Source: Hyphomonadaceae bacterium (GTDB lineage Bacteria > Pseudomonadota > Alphaproteobacteria > Caulobacterales > Maricaulaceae). Taken from it: 64,000 bases of DNA. The translations under genes were made by a program, and so were the position numbers. Position 1 is the stretch's first letter. Every line of letters starts with the position of its first letter. The stretch lies in contig JABDMW010000039.1 in the NCBI GenBank assembly GCA_013001295.1, forward strand, positions 1 through 64,000, in the 5' to 3' direction. Under the pieces are notes generated by a model, which searched no databases, was not told where the DNA came from, and was given only the letters and a program-made list of their open reading frames with translations. Of this stretch, positions 17,230-26,769 are shown in pieces.

Positions 17230-19344
17230 CTATATCGGTCTTACGTTTTTCGCGACTGAAATTGCAAACGCGTAATTGAATGCAGTTTCCTTCAACGCGT
17301 CATAGCGACCAGATTCGCCCTGATGGCCCGCGTCCATATTGGTTTTAAGCAGTATCGGGGCGTCTCCTTTTTGATGATCCCGAAGCTTGGCTGCCCATTT
17401 TGCAGGTTCCCAATAGGTAACGCGGGGATCGGTGAGACCGGCGGTGATCAAAACCGGCGGATAATGGGCATCGACCACATTGTCATATGGCGAATAAGCG
17501 GCGATCGTATCATAGGCTGTTTCATCTTTGAGCGGATTGCCCCATTCAGGCCATTCGGGGGGCGTCAGCGGGAGGCTGTCATCGCTCATCGTGTTTAACA
17601 CGTCGACAAATGGTACCGCACCGATCACGCCGCCAAAAAGATCCGGTGCTTGATTGAGAGCCGCGCCGACAAGCAAACCGCCAGCGGATCCACCATAGGC
17701 AATGATGTTTTGCTTTTGCGTATATCCGAAATCACAGAGGCCCCGGCCAACATCGACGAAATCATCGAAGGTTTTGTGTTTTGTTGCCAATTTGCCTTTG
17801 GTGTACCATTCATATCCCTTGGATTTACCCCCGCGGATGTGGGCGATGGCATATACAAAACCGCGGTCGACAAGCGATAAAAGCGATGTTCGGAATCCGG
17901 CGGGAATAGTGATGCCATACGATCCGTACCCATAGAGCAAGCACGGCGCGTCCGTATTGAGATTGAAGTCCGAACGCATGATTAAAGTCACGGGTATTGT
18001 TTCGCCGTCCCGCGCCGTAATCGATATCCGTTCTGTTCGGTAGTTTGCCGGATCATGCCCGGAAGGAATTTCGGCTGTTTTGCGCAATACCCGTTTGCGG
18101 GTTCCCATATGATAGTCGTATACCTGTTGCGGCGTCGTCGGGGAGGAGTATGAAAACCGAAGCCGGGGCGTGTCAAATTCATATCCGCCCATCAATCCAA
18201 GTCCATACGCTTGTTCGTCAAATGAAATCGTATGCTCCTCACCCGACTTAATCTCATGGATCACGATTTGCGGTAATGCGTTTTTGCGTTCAAGCCGCAC
18301 AAGATAGTTTTCGTAAGTTTCGATCCCTAAAATCAACGTACCGGGACGATGGGGAACAAGATCTTCCCAGTTGGCCGCTCCTGGGTTGGATTGCGCCGTC
18401 TTGACGATTTTAAAATCGGTCGCGCCTTCTGCGTTGGTAAGGATGAAGAGATCATCGCCTTGATCGCTCACATCATATTCGCGGTTGGTGAGCCGGGGCG
18501 ACACACAGGTCGCGGCTTCATCAGGCTTGGCTGAGGCAATCAGCCAGGTTTCTGACGTCGTATGATCATTGGCACCGATGGTTATAAATTTTCCAGTGTC
18601 GGACCGGTCGACGCCGACAAAAAAGCCGGGGTCTTTTTCCGTATACACAAGTGTGGGTTTTGAGGATTTATCATCAATATCCTGACGATAAACATAGCAA
18701 GGTCGGTTGTTGTCGTCGCGTTCAACCCAGAAAAGCGTGTGACCGTCTTTAACCCAGACAAAATCTCCGGCTGTGTCCGGAATTTCGGCAATTACTTTAC
18801 CGCTTGCAATCTCTTTGACATGAATGACAAAACGCTCGGATCCTTTTGTATCCACTGCGTAAGCGAGGAGTATATGGTCATCACTGTGGGCCACGCTCGC
18901 GATGTCAAAAAATTTGTCGCCGGCCGCTTTAGCTTCGGCAGCCAGGTGATCCGCATCCAATAGGATTTCTTCACCTTTTTCATTTTTTTTTCTGCGGACA
19001 TACAACCCGTGTTGATCTCCGGGCCGGTAGCGTTCTGAATAGAGATAGGGACCATCAGGAGCGGGGACTGTGCTGTCATCGTCCTTAATGCGCCCTTTCA
19101 TTTCCGCGAATACTTTATCTTGCAAAGCCTTGGTGTGTGCCATCACTTTTTGGGTGTATGCGTTTTCCGCCACCAGATGATTTTTAATGGCCCGATCAAG
19201 CTTTGACGGGTCTTTCATGACCTCTTGCCAGTTATCATCCTTGATCCAGGCATAGTTATCGGTGCGCGACCGACCCAATTGCGTAATCGTGATTGGGCGT
19301 TTCTCGGCCTGTGGCGCAGCTGTTTTCAAAGAATTGATTGGCAT
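17230..19344 (-). CDS. ptrB: Oligopeptidase B (prolyl oligopeptidase family, S9A)
   Basis: 704 residues, the usual length. The N-terminal part has the SRTDNYAWIKDDNW block and a beta-propeller region (about 80-430); the C-terminal alpha/beta-hydrolase domain carries the triad Ser553 (GGSAGGLL), Asp639 (AGLTDPRVTYWEPAKW) and His674 (MDAGHQGESGR), all very close to oligopeptidase B. It cleaves short peptides after Arg or Lys in the cytoplasm; no signal peptide is seen. It stands alone, convergent with the truncated TPR gene and divergent from the DUF2336 gene. Confidence 0.95.
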   Translation of the reverse strand: MPINSLKTAAPQAEKRPITITQLGRSRTDNYAWIKDDNWQEVMKDPSKLDRAIKNHLVAENAYTQKVMAHTKALQDKVFAEMKGRIKDDDSTVPAPDGPYLYSERYRPGDQHGLYVRRKKNEKGEEILLDADHLAAEAKAAGDKFFDIASVAHSDDHILLAYAVDTKGSERFVIHVKEIASGKVIAEIPDTAGDFVWVKDGHTLFWVERDDNNRPCYVYRQDIDDKSSKPTLVYTEKDPGFFVGVDRSDTGKFITIGANDHTTSETWLIASAKPDEAATCVSPRLTNREYDVSDQGDDLFILTNAEGATDFKIVKTAQSNPGAANWEDLVPHRPGTLILGIETYENYLVRLERKNALPQIVIHEIKSGEEHTISFDEQAYGLGLMGGYEFDTPRLRFSYSSPTTPQQVYDYHMGTRKRVLRKTAEIPSGHDPANYRTERISITARDGETIPVTLIMRSDFNLNTDAPCLLYGYGSYGITIPAGFRTSLLSLVDRGFVYAIAHIRGGKSKGYEWYTKGKLATKHKTFDDFVDVGRGLCDFGYTQKQNIIAYGGSAGGLLVGAALNQAPDLFGGVIGAVPFVDVLNTMSDDSLPLTPPEWPEWGNPLKDETAYDTIAAYSPYDNVVDAHYPPVLITAGLTDPRVTYWEPAKWAAKLRDHQKGDAPILLKTNMDAGHQGESGRYDALKETAFNYAFAISVAKNVRPI

Positions 19345-19459
19345 GAGAATTGAGACCTATAAAAAGCCCTTTAAGCACGGGGTGATTGTATTAAATAAAG
19401 CTAAATTCATATACGCTTGGTTAAGGGAATGCCACTAGGTTTTGATCATATGTGGAATT

Positions 19460-20695
19460 ATGGATAGGTCTGCGATGTCAGCTGCTGCAGCATTAGAACT
19501 TACAGAGGAAATAAAGGACGAAGCGCCTGAGAGTAGCGTCCGTCGATCACTCGCAAAACGGCTGGCAGATGTCATCTGTATTCCGGCCAGTCAAATTACA
19601 CCCCAAGAACGACATATGGCCGGTGACGTTTTGGTTGAATTGCTTCGGGATGCGGATATTCAACTCCGATCAGGGGTTGCCAAGCGTCTTGTCATGCTCA
19701 ATGAAGCGCCGCGTACTATTTTGGTTATTCTGGCCAAAGACGAAATCGAAGTCGCCAAACATGTTTTGGAAGAAAGTAAAAGTCTAACAGACTCAGACCT
19801 GATTCAAATTGCGCGCAAGGTGAAAACCGAGCATCGTAAAATGATCGCTCAACGTCGCAAAATTTCTGATGCTGTTGTCGATGTATTGGTTGAGTTTCTC
19901 GAGCAAGAGGTTGTTGAAACTTTACTCTTAAACAAAGGCGCCAATTTTTCTGAAACGGCGATTCAAAGAATTCTAACGGTTTCACGCAACTGCCAACCCT
20001 ATGTAAAGCTGTTAGCTAAACGCGAGGAACTGCGCCCATCCCATGGCTTGACGATGTTCTGGTGGGCCGATGGTCAAAATAGAAAAACCATATTGCATCG
20101 ATTTGGTGTGACACGCGCGATATTACAAACAAGTTGTGCCGATTTATATCCGCGGGCTGCGGCCGAAGGATGGAATGATGCGGCCGTCCGCAAGGCACTT
20201 CAATTCATTGAACGCCGCCAGCGCAATCGCGCAGCTGCAGAGAGATCTGAATTCGAGAGTTTAGAAGCTGCGATTGATGAGGCGGCACGTACAGGTCTAA
20301 CAAAAAAACTATCACAAGAAATTTCTTATATGGCGGGTATTAAACCCGCGACCGGTGCGCAGATCATGACAGACCCAACAGGCGAACCTTTGGGTGTATT
20401 GTGTAAAGCCCCAGGCTTAAAACGCGAATATCTGTTAAAAATGTGGAAAGCCATTGGAAAGACAGAGGCACTTGACGATGGCACGCCCAATCCCGAGCTC
20501 GAAAACCTGATTGCGGTTTATGACGCAATCTCGACAGACAATGCCCAGACCGTACTGCGGTATTGGAATTGGTCGCTCACCTCATCGCTAACGCCGGAAG
20601 TCCTGCAATATATCAAGAAGGGCGTTATTCCGCGCGAGGAAGATTTTGGCGCTGCGGCGATTACCGCGGCTCTGGTGTTTGGGAATCGCAAATAA
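19460..20695 (+). CDS. DUF2336 protein
   Basis: About 411 residues from ATG 19460; ATG 19475 (AGG 7 bases upstream) is a fair alternative. The first half is all-helical with HEAT-like pairs (VRRSLAKRLADV, LRSGVAKRLVML), the region named DUF2336 and restricted largely to Alphaproteobacteria. The second half (about 200-411) is helical, with a Glu/Ala/Arg-rich stretch at about 255-285. No signal peptide or membrane helix. The function is not established; scaffold or signalling roles have been proposed for the family. It stands alone before the antiporter operon. Confidence 0.82.
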   Translation: MDRSAMSAAAALELTEEIKDEAPESSVRRSLAKRLADVICIPASQITPQERHMAGDVLVELLRDADIQLRSGVAKRLVMLNEAPRTILVILAKDEIEVAKHVLEESKSLTDSDLIQIARKVKTEHRKMIAQRRKISDAVVDVLVEFLEQEVVETLLLNKGANFSETAIQRILTVSRNCQPYVKLLAKREELRPSHGLTMFWWADGQNRKTILHRFGVTRAILQTSCADLYPRAAAEGWNDAAVRKALQFIERRQRNRAAAERSEFESLEAAIDEAARTGLTKKLSQEISYMAGIKPATGAQIMTDPTGEPLGVLCKAPGLKREYLLKMWKAIGKTEALDDGTPNPELENLIAVYDAISTDNAQTVLRYWNWSLTSSLTPEVLQYIKKGVIPREEDFGAAAITAALVFGNRK

Positions 20696-20815
20696 TCGAC
20701 TTCCAAAGTCAAGAAAACAATTTCGAAATATTTGCAAATTTTCGTCCGGTTTAGCTTGGCCAGACTTTTGAATGCCGCTATGTTCCCTTAAAAATAGTTT
20801 GGGAGGAATAGGTTG

Positions 20816-21325
20816 GTGAGAGCGGGGATAATCCTGTTGGTCGTTTTGGTGGCATATTGGCTCACCTTATCTGGATATTTTGATCACCCGATATTGTTCG
20901 TCACCGGGGGGCTGTCGGTCCTGGCCGTCGTCTGGATGTGTGCCCGTATGCAAATTCTGGATGAGGAAACCGTACCTTATCTACACGGTAAAACATTAGG
21001 CTATGTCCCTTGGTTATTTACCGAAATCGTGAAAGCCAATATGGCCGTCGTCAGAGCCGTGTTGAGCCCGGACATGGAAATTTCACCGACATGGGTGAAA
21101 GTGAAAATGGATCACGAGACTGATTTGGGCCGAACAATTTTTGCCAATTCGATAACGCTTACACCCGGTACGATATCCGTAGACGTCGGCGAGGGTGAAA
21201 TTCTTGTTCATGCTTTATTGGAAGATATGACCGATGCCGATGGTTTTCAGGAAATGGGCGAGCGCGTAGGGTTTTCAATTACAGATCCGATGCATGGTAA
21301 ATTATTGCCGGGCAAGGGGGCGTAA
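20816..21325 (+). CDS. mnhE: Na+/H+ antiporter subunit E
   Basis: 169 residues. GTG 20816 is chosen since GGGAGGA (20801-20807) lies 8 bases upstream; TTG 20813 is also possible. Two N-terminal transmembrane helices (about 3-22 and 26-44) precede a soluble domain with the family block ANSITLTPGTISVDV. MnhE/MrpE is the first component of the Mrp module and equals MbhA. First gene of a ten-gene operon; its stop overlaps the next start by one base. Confidence 0.93.
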   Translation: MRAGIILLVVLVAYWLTLSGYFDHPILFVTGGLSVLAVVWMCARMQILDEETVPYLHGKTLGYVPWLFTEIVKANMAVVRAVLSPDMEISPTWVKVKMDHETDLGRTIFANSITLTPGTISVDVGEGEILVHALLEDMTDADGFQEMGERVGFSITDPMHGKLLPGKGA

Positions 21326-21663
21326 TGTTGGAAACGATGGCGTATATCAATATCGGGGCCGCATTCTTTTTGCTCATCGGGATGGTTTTGATCTTGGGGC
21401 GCCTGTTAGCAGGGCCAACTCTTTACGACCGCATTTTGGCGGTTAATGCGTTTGGAACGAAGGCTGTTCTATTCTTGTGTCTTTTTTCTTTCATTATTGG
21501 TCGGCCCGACGGAATCGATATCGCCATACTTTATGCATTGATGAATTTTATCGCGACAATTGCTGTTCTGAAGTTTTTCCGTTACCGCGCGCTCGATGTC
21601 TCTTTGGCGCAATCACACATTGACAAAGCTACGGTCCGTTCTGATCGGAATAACAAATCATGA
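21325..21663 (+). CDS. mnhF: Na+/H+ antiporter subunit F
   Basis: 112 residues with three transmembrane helices and the family block GPTLYDRILAVNAFGTK. It equals MrpF/MbhB and is part of the small-subunit membrane module. One-base overlap with mnhE and four-base ATGA overlap with mnhG show translational coupling. The C-terminal tail of about 30 residues is polar and longer than usual. Confidence 0.93.
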   Translation: MLETMAYINIGAAFFLLIGMVLILGRLLAGPTLYDRILAVNAFGTKAVLFLCLFSFIIGRPDGIDIAILYALMNFIATIAVLKFFRYRALDVSLAQSHIDKATVRSDRNNKS

Positions 21664-22028
21664 GTGCGGACGTGATAGAAATGATATTCACTGGATTGAG
21701 CGGACTACTCATTGGTACCGGGATCTTTTTTGTGCTGGCCGGTGCGGTCGGCGTAATTAGACTGCCTGATTTCTACTCACGGACACATGCGGCCGGAATG
21801 ACCGATACATTGGGCGCAGAACTGATCATTGTCGGTCTAATCATACAATCCGGCATGTCGCAGACCAGCCTTAAGCTATTACTCGTTGCATTCTTTCTGT
21901 TTATTACAAGCCCGACCGCGTCCCATGCAGTTGCCCACGCTGCGCATCAGGCCGGACTAAAGCCGCTATTGGGTAAATTTCGCGCACCACACCCATCAGA
22001 ATTGGATCAATCGGAGGAGCCGCGCTGA
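21660..22028 (+). CDS. mnhG: Na+/H+ antiporter subunit G
   Basis: 122 residues, three transmembrane helices, and the blocks GAVGVIRLPDFYSRTHAAGMTDTLG and TSPTASHAVAHAAH in order (given here only as landmarks, around residues 30-52 and 83-96). These are typical of MrpG/MbhC. ATGA overlap with mnhF; the stop overlaps the start of the next gene. Confidence 0.93.
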   Translation: MSADVIEMIFTGLSGLLIGTGIFFVLAGAVGVIRLPDFYSRTHAAGMTDTLGAELIIVGLIIQSGMSQTSLKLLLVAFFLFITSPTASHAVAHAAHQAGLKPLLGKFRAPHPSELDQSEEPR

Positions 22029-22774
22029 TGGATATCACGGTCCCTGTTCTCTTCATGAATATTAGTTTGATGGCCATGTTGGTCATCGTTGCGGTTGCAA
22101 TTGTCCGGCTGCGGTCTTTGTTTGCTGTTGTGATGTTGCAAGGCGTCTATTCCTTAGTTTCCGCCGTCTGGTTTGTGTCCCTGGACGCGGTGGATGTCGC
22201 GTTTACCGAAGCAGCTGTCGGAGCAGGGATCTCTACAGTCTTGATGTTAAGCGCGATGTTGCTCGCCGACCGTACGGCGAAACCGATCCCAGTTGGTAAA
22301 AATCTCGGCTCGTTTTTCGTTGTCGTAATTACCGGTTTGGCGATGTTCTACGCGATTGCCGATATGCCCGCTTACGGGGATCCGCATTCAGCAGCCAATG
22401 CCGGTGTTGGAATGGCATATATTGAGGCAACACGCGAACAAGTGCAGGTTCCAAACGTCGTGACAGCTGTTTTGGCGAGTTACCGGGGGTTTGATACTTT
22501 CGGGGAAACAGTAGTGATTTTCATGGCAGGGCTCGGCATTCTATTGCTGCTCGGTCTAAATGGAAACGCCGGAAAGTGGCAGGCGCAACCGAATGGGCAG
22601 GCTATTGGAGGGCCAGGACCTTCGATCACACCCGAGGTTAAAACAAAACCTAAACCCGTTAAGAAAACAACGGCTGCATCAAAACGAAAAGTAGCGGTTA
22701 AATCGAAAGCGAAACCCAAGGCGAAGCCAAAGTCTAAAAGCAAATCCAGGGCGAAGGCAGGGGGCAAGTCATGA
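22028..22774 (+). CDS. MbhD/MbhE-like antiporter subunit (DUF4040) with lysine-rich tail
   Basis: 248 residues. Residues 1-80 contain helices and the DUF4040/MbhD block VDVAFTEAAVGAGISTVLML, equivalent to the C-terminal part of MrpA. Residues 95-190 resemble MbhE, with further helices. The last 45 residues are a low-complexity tail of Lys, Ala, Pro and Ser (KAKPKAKPKSKSKSRAKAG), unlike usual family members. The tail is probably cytoplasmic and could bind acidic lipid or nucleic acid, which is inference. In Mrp systems this region sits in the large MrpA; here it is a separate gene, as in Mbh-type clusters. Overlaps both neighbours. Confidence 0.88.
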   Translation: MDITVPVLFMNISLMAMLVIVAVAIVRLRSLFAVVMLQGVYSLVSAVWFVSLDAVDVAFTEAAVGAGISTVLMLSAMLLADRTAKPIPVGKNLGSFFVVVITGLAMFYAIADMPAYGDPHSAANAGVGMAYIEATREQVQVPNVVTAVLASYRGFDTFGETVVIFMAGLGILLLLGLNGNAGKWQAQPNGQAIGGPGPSITPEVKTKPKPVKKTTAASKRKVAVKSKAKPKAKPKSKSKSRAKAGGKS

Positions 22775-23214
22775 ACCAACATCTGATCCTTCGTGTCGTT
22801 GCCAAGATATTGATTCCATTGATAGCACTGTTTGCTTTTTACGTGCAATTCCATGGGGATTACGGTCCCGGTGGCGGTTTTCAAGCCGGTGTGATTTTAG
22901 CTGCAGCGGTGGTTCTATACGCGTTGATTTTTGGATTGCAGGCTGCAAAAGACGCGATACCCCCGTCATGGGTGCGAATTGGAATGACAACCGGCGTTTT
23001 GCTTTATGGCGGAACCGGAGTTGCGACGTGGTTCCTCGGCGCCAACTTCCTCGATTACACAATATTTGCTCCGGAAAGCACGCACTCTGCCGGTCAACAT
23101 TACGGAATTCTCGCAGTTGAACTCGGTGTGTTATGCACCGTGGCGAGCGTTATGGTTGGAATATTCTATGCGTTCGGAAGTCGTCAGCCGGAATTATCGG
23201 ACGAGGACTGGTAA
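22771..23214 (+). CDS. mnhB: Na+/H+ antiporter subunit B
   Basis: 147 residues, four transmembrane helices, with the family block FHGDYGPGGGFQAGVILAAA (residues about 28-47). Equals MrpB/MbhF. ATGA overlap with the preceding gene; mnhC starts directly after its stop codon. Confidence 0.93.
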   Translation: MNQHLILRVVAKILIPLIALFAFYVQFHGDYGPGGGFQAGVILAAAVVLYALIFGLQAAKDAIPPSWVRIGMTTGVLLYGGTGVATWFLGANFLDYTIFAPESTHSAGQHYGILAVELGVLCTVASVMVGIFYAFGSRQPELSDEDW

Positions 23215-23724
23215 ATGGGATTCCTGTTAGAACATTATAACTATGCCATCGTCATTGTCTTAATGATGACGGGGCTATATGTCGTATTTGCCTCCAGTAA
23301 TATGATCAAAAAATTAGTGGGGCTGAGCGTTTTTCAGACGTCGGTTTTTCTGTTGTATATCAGTATCGGCAAAGTCGCGGGCGGTAAGCCACCAATCATC
23401 GAGCTCAAAGAACATCATGGCGATGATCATGGCACACCTGACGCTGCACACGGTGCTGCAGCGGGTGCCGGACACGCGGACGAATCGTACGAGATTTTGG
23501 ACGGTGGCCACGGCGTGGCCGAAGGCGCCCACGGGGCAGCTGAAGCGCTTTACTCCAACCCCTTACCCCATGTTTTGATTCTAACCGCGATTGTGGTTGG
23601 TGTGGCGACCCTGGCAATTGGGCTGGCGCTGGTGGTGCGAACACGAGAGGCCTATGGCACGATCGATGCCTACGAAATTGATGAACTAGACTATCAGTAC
23701 AATGTTGAGGGGATTGAGACCTAA
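23215..23724 (+). CDS. mnhC: Na+/H+ antiporter subunit C with His-rich insertion
   Basis: 169 residues; NuoK-like MrpC proteins are usually about 110-120. Helices 1 and 2 (about 7-25 and 28-50, with MTGLYVVFASSNMIKKLVGL) are normal, and helix 3 (about 117-140, ILTAIVVGVATLAIGLALVV) is followed by the expected VVRTREAYG. Between helices 2 and 3 is an insertion of about 50 residues rich in His, Gly, Ala and Asp (EHHGDDHGTPDAAHG ... GHADE ... GGHGVAEGAHG). The His clusters suggest metal binding or a flexible loop. Overlaps mnhD by one base. Confidence 0.92.
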   Translation: MGFLLEHYNYAIVIVLMMTGLYVVFASSNMIKKLVGLSVFQTSVFLLYISIGKVAGGKPPIIELKEHHGDDHGTPDAAHGAAAGAGHADESYEILDGGHGVAEGAHGAAEALYSNPLPHVLILTAIVVGVATLAIGLALVVRTREAYGTIDAYEIDELDYQYNVEGIET

Positions 23725-25277
23725 TGGAACTCTTGTCCTATTTCCCTGAGTGGGTATTGACCCACGGCCCGGCCTTGTTGGTTGTGCTGCCGCTCTTGGT
23801 GGCCGTGATCACAGCTTTGTTGCCAAGCGAGAAAATCGCCTGGTTGGCGACGATTCTTACGGCGGCCATGTCCATATTTTTATCTGTTGGTGCCTTGCAA
23901 TACGTTTTGTCGGTCGGTCCGATCAACTATGCCATGGGCGGCTGGGAGCCGCCGCTTGGAATAGGGTATCATATTGACGGGTTAAATGCCCCGGTCCTGT
24001 TGTTGATCAGCGCGGTCGCTTTTTTATGTACATTATACGCGCTTCCGAGCGTGGTCGCCGAAGTTGAACCCAAAAAACGCGCGCCTTTTTATGCGGCCTT
24101 TCTGGTCAGTCTCGCCGGTCTGTTAGGGATCGTCGCTACCGGTGACGCTTTCAATGTATTCGTATTCTTAGAGGTGTCGTCGATTTCGACCTATGTACTT
24201 GTCGGGATGGGGGCGAGCCGCGACAGGCGGGCGCTGGCATCCGCTTATAATTATCTGATTATGGGAAGTATCGGGGCGACCTTCTTTGTGATCGGGATCG
24301 GTTTCCTCTACATGCAAACCGGCACGCTTAACATGTTGGATATGGCTCAAATTCTACAACAAAATGGTGCCGAAAGCCGCGTGACGAAACTCGGATTTGC
24401 TTTTGTTGTTATTGGGCTTGGCCTGAAATTGGCGATGTTCCCACTCCATACTTGGCTACCAGGCGCATACGCATATGCGCCGAGCTTCTTTACCGCATTT
24501 CTCGCGGCGACTGCGACAAAAGCCGCTCTGTATTTGCTGTTGCGTTTCGTCTTTACGGTCTTCGATGTCGATTGGGGATATGTCGCCGGATCTTTGACCT
24601 ATTTGATCGCGGTGCTTGCGGTGATCGGGATGCTGGCCGCGAGCCTGCAGGCCATTTTCCAAAAGGACATTCGCCGGGTGCTTGCCTATTCATCAGTCGC
24701 GCAAGTTGGATATATGCTGCTCGGAATTGGTATGGCCACGACACTTGGTTTAACAGGTGGTTATCTACACCTCATCAATCACGCAATGATTAAAGGCGCG
24801 CTATTCTTGGCCGTTGGTGCCTTTTGGTATCGTTTCGGGATCACGCAGGTCGCGGATATGCGCGGCTTAGGTAAGACCATGCCGTGGACAACGGCCGGCT
24901 TTACGATCGCCGGGCTGTCGCTTATTGGCGTCCCCGGAACAGTCGGATTTGTCTCAAAGCTGACATTGGTACGGGCCGCGGCTGAGAATGAATGGTGGTG
25001 GGCGGTGGCCATGATTGCACTGACATCAATTCTCGCCATCATCTATCTGGGCCGATTGATCGAATGCGCCTATTTTCATGCTCCGCCCAAATATGGAGCT
25101 GTACCGGCGAAAAGAAACGAAGCTCCACTGATGATGTTGATCCCGCTCTGGGTGTTGGCAATCTCGGCAATCGTCTTTGGGATCAATGCTGAATGGACAA
25201 CTTCGTTGGCAGAGGCTGCGGTACGCGTTCTGGACGCAGGCCCAAATACAATGCCGTTAATAAAAGGGGGGCATTAG
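23724..25277 (+). CDS. mnhD: Antiporter-like subunit D, copy 1
   Basis: 517 residues, a 14-helix NuoM/NuoN/MrpD-type protein. The residues of the proton path are intact: Glu in VFVFLEVSSISTYVL, Lys in GLKLAMFPLHTWLPGAYAYAP, and His and Lys in HLINHAMIKGALFL. It most likely moves protons or Na+ across the inner membrane. It is the closest of the three to standard MrpD/MbhH. The next antiporter-like gene follows after 1 base. Confidence 0.93.
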   Translation: MELLSYFPEWVLTHGPALLVVLPLLVAVITALLPSEKIAWLATILTAAMSIFLSVGALQYVLSVGPINYAMGGWEPPLGIGYHIDGLNAPVLLLISAVAFLCTLYALPSVVAEVEPKKRAPFYAAFLVSLAGLLGIVATGDAFNVFVFLEVSSISTYVLVGMGASRDRRALASAYNYLIMGSIGATFFVIGIGFLYMQTGTLNMLDMAQILQQNGAESRVTKLGFAFVVIGLGLKLAMFPLHTWLPGAYAYAPSFFTAFLAATATKAALYLLLRFVFTVFDVDWGYVAGSLTYLIAVLAVIGMLAASLQAIFQKDIRRVLAYSSVAQVGYMLLGIGMATTLGLTGGYLHLINHAMIKGALFLAVGAFWYRFGITQVADMRGLGKTMPWTTAGFTIAGLSLIGVPGTVGFVSKLTLVRAAAENEWWWAVAMIALTSILAIIYLGRLIECAYFHAPPKYGAVPAKRNEAPLMMLIPLWVLAISAIVFGINAEWTTSLAEAAVRVLDAGPNTMPLIKGGH

Positions 25278-25278
25278 C

Positions 25279-26769
25279 ATGACGTCTGAATTCGCGCTTA
25301 TTGCCCTATTTGCTATCCCGCTTATTGCTGCCTTCTTGATTCCGTTTGCGGATAAAAAACCGAATATCCGGGAAGCAATATCACTGATCGCAGGGCTCTT
25401 ATTGCTGGCTAACGTTGTTTGGCTGGTTCGTCAGGTGGGACAAGGTGAACGCCCGGAACTCTACCTGATTGAATTCGCCGGGTTCTTCGAACTCAAACTC
25501 ATTCTTGAGCCATTGGGGGCTGTTTTTGCCGCCATTGCCAGCTCACTATGGTTGGTCAATACCATCTTTACGATCGGCTATATGCGGGGAAATAATGAGA
25601 AAAACCAGTCACGGTTTTACTTGTATGTGGCCATTGCAATTGCCGCGGTCATGGGAATTGCCAGCGCGGGCAATTTGATTACGCTGTTTGTGTTCTATGA
25701 AGTTCTGACGCTTTCAACTTTTCCCTTGGTTACCCACAAAGGGGATGCAAAGGCAAAAAGAGGCGGCCGTATTTATCTGATTATTCTGATGGCAACGTCG
25801 CTTGGTCTTCTTTTACCCGCAATCATGATCACCAATGCTGTGGCGGGAACAACGGATTTCGTAGTTGGCGGAATTTTCCCCGATGGAACCAGCCTTGCGG
25901 TCGCGGGGACTTTGCTATTCTTGTTTGCATTCGGCATCGGGAAAGCAGCCCTTATGCCCATTCATCCTTGGTTACCAAATGCTATGGTCGCGCCAACACC
26001 GGTAAGTGCTTTACTTCATGCAGTGGCCGTGGTTAAGGCCGGCGTGTTCACGATGATAAAGGTCGTGGTTTACACCTTTGGCCCTGAGCTTACGGCGCAA
26101 ACCCCGGCCAGCACGATGTTGTGCTGGATTGCCGCCATAACTATTGTCCTGTCCTCGGTCATCGCTCTGCGGAAGGATAATTTAAAAGCCCGTCTCGCAT
26201 ATTCAACGGTTAGCCAACTCGCTTATGTCACTTTTGGGGCCATGCTTGCCGCGCCGGCCGCAATTATGGGCGGCGCTTTGCAAATCATCATGCATGCTTG
26301 GGGTAAAATCACGCTGTTTATGTGTGCCGGTGCGATTTATACCGTTGCTCACCGAACGGAAATCAGTTCTTTGAATGGATTGGGGCGGACGATGCCGTTT
26401 GTGTTCGGCGCGTTTCTGATTGGCGCGTTCTCAATTATAGGCCTCCCCCCAATGGGCGGCTCTTGGCCCAAATATTTCCTCATGCTTGGCGCGCTGGACT
26501 CCGGGCAGCAAGTCTTGCTGGCTGCCCTTATAATTTCATCAATCTTGAATGTGGCCTATTTGGTGCCAGTCGCCATTCGTGGCTTTATGTTACCGCCGGA
26601 TAACCCGAAAGCGGACGCGAAACTGGTCGCGCATTTGAAAGAACACCGTTTTGTTCGTTTCGCTCCTGTCTTTACGGCATTCGGGGCTTTCATACTATTC
26701 TTCGCGATTGACCCGCTCGTAAATTATCTCGTACCCATCCTACCCGAAAATATGACAGGAGGGTTTTAA
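25279..26769 (+). CDS. Antiporter-like subunit D, copy 2
   Basis: 496 residues of the same NuoL/M/N superfamily. Key positions kept: Glu in TLFVFYEVLTLSTFPLVTHKG, Lys in GIGKAALMPIHPWLPNAM, and His and Lys in IIMHAWGKITLFMCAG. The core pattern VAPTPVSALLHAVAVVKAG (around residue 240) is closer to the NuoL/MrpA N-terminal type than to MrpD, so it may replace the missing MrpA. Its stop overlaps the start of the next gene by one base. Confidence 0.9.
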   Translation: MTSEFALIALFAIPLIAAFLIPFADKKPNIREAISLIAGLLLLANVVWLVRQVGQGERPELYLIEFAGFFELKLILEPLGAVFAAIASSLWLVNTIFTIGYMRGNNEKNQSRFYLYVAIAIAAVMGIASAGNLITLFVFYEVLTLSTFPLVTHKGDAKAKRGGRIYLIILMATSLGLLLPAIMITNAVAGTTDFVVGGIFPDGTSLAVAGTLLFLFAFGIGKAALMPIHPWLPNAMVAPTPVSALLHAVAVVKAGVFTMIKVVVYTFGPELTAQTPASTMLCWIAAITIVLSSVIALRKDNLKARLAYSTVSQLAYVTFGAMLAAPAAIMGGALQIIMHAWGKITLFMCAGAIYTVAHRTEISSLNGLGRTMPFVFGAFLIGAFSIIGLPPMGGSWPKYFLMLGALDSGQQVLLAALIISSILNVAYLVPVAIRGFMLPPDNPKADAKLVAHLKEHRFVRFAPVFTAFGAFILFFAIDPLVNYLVPILPENMTGGF

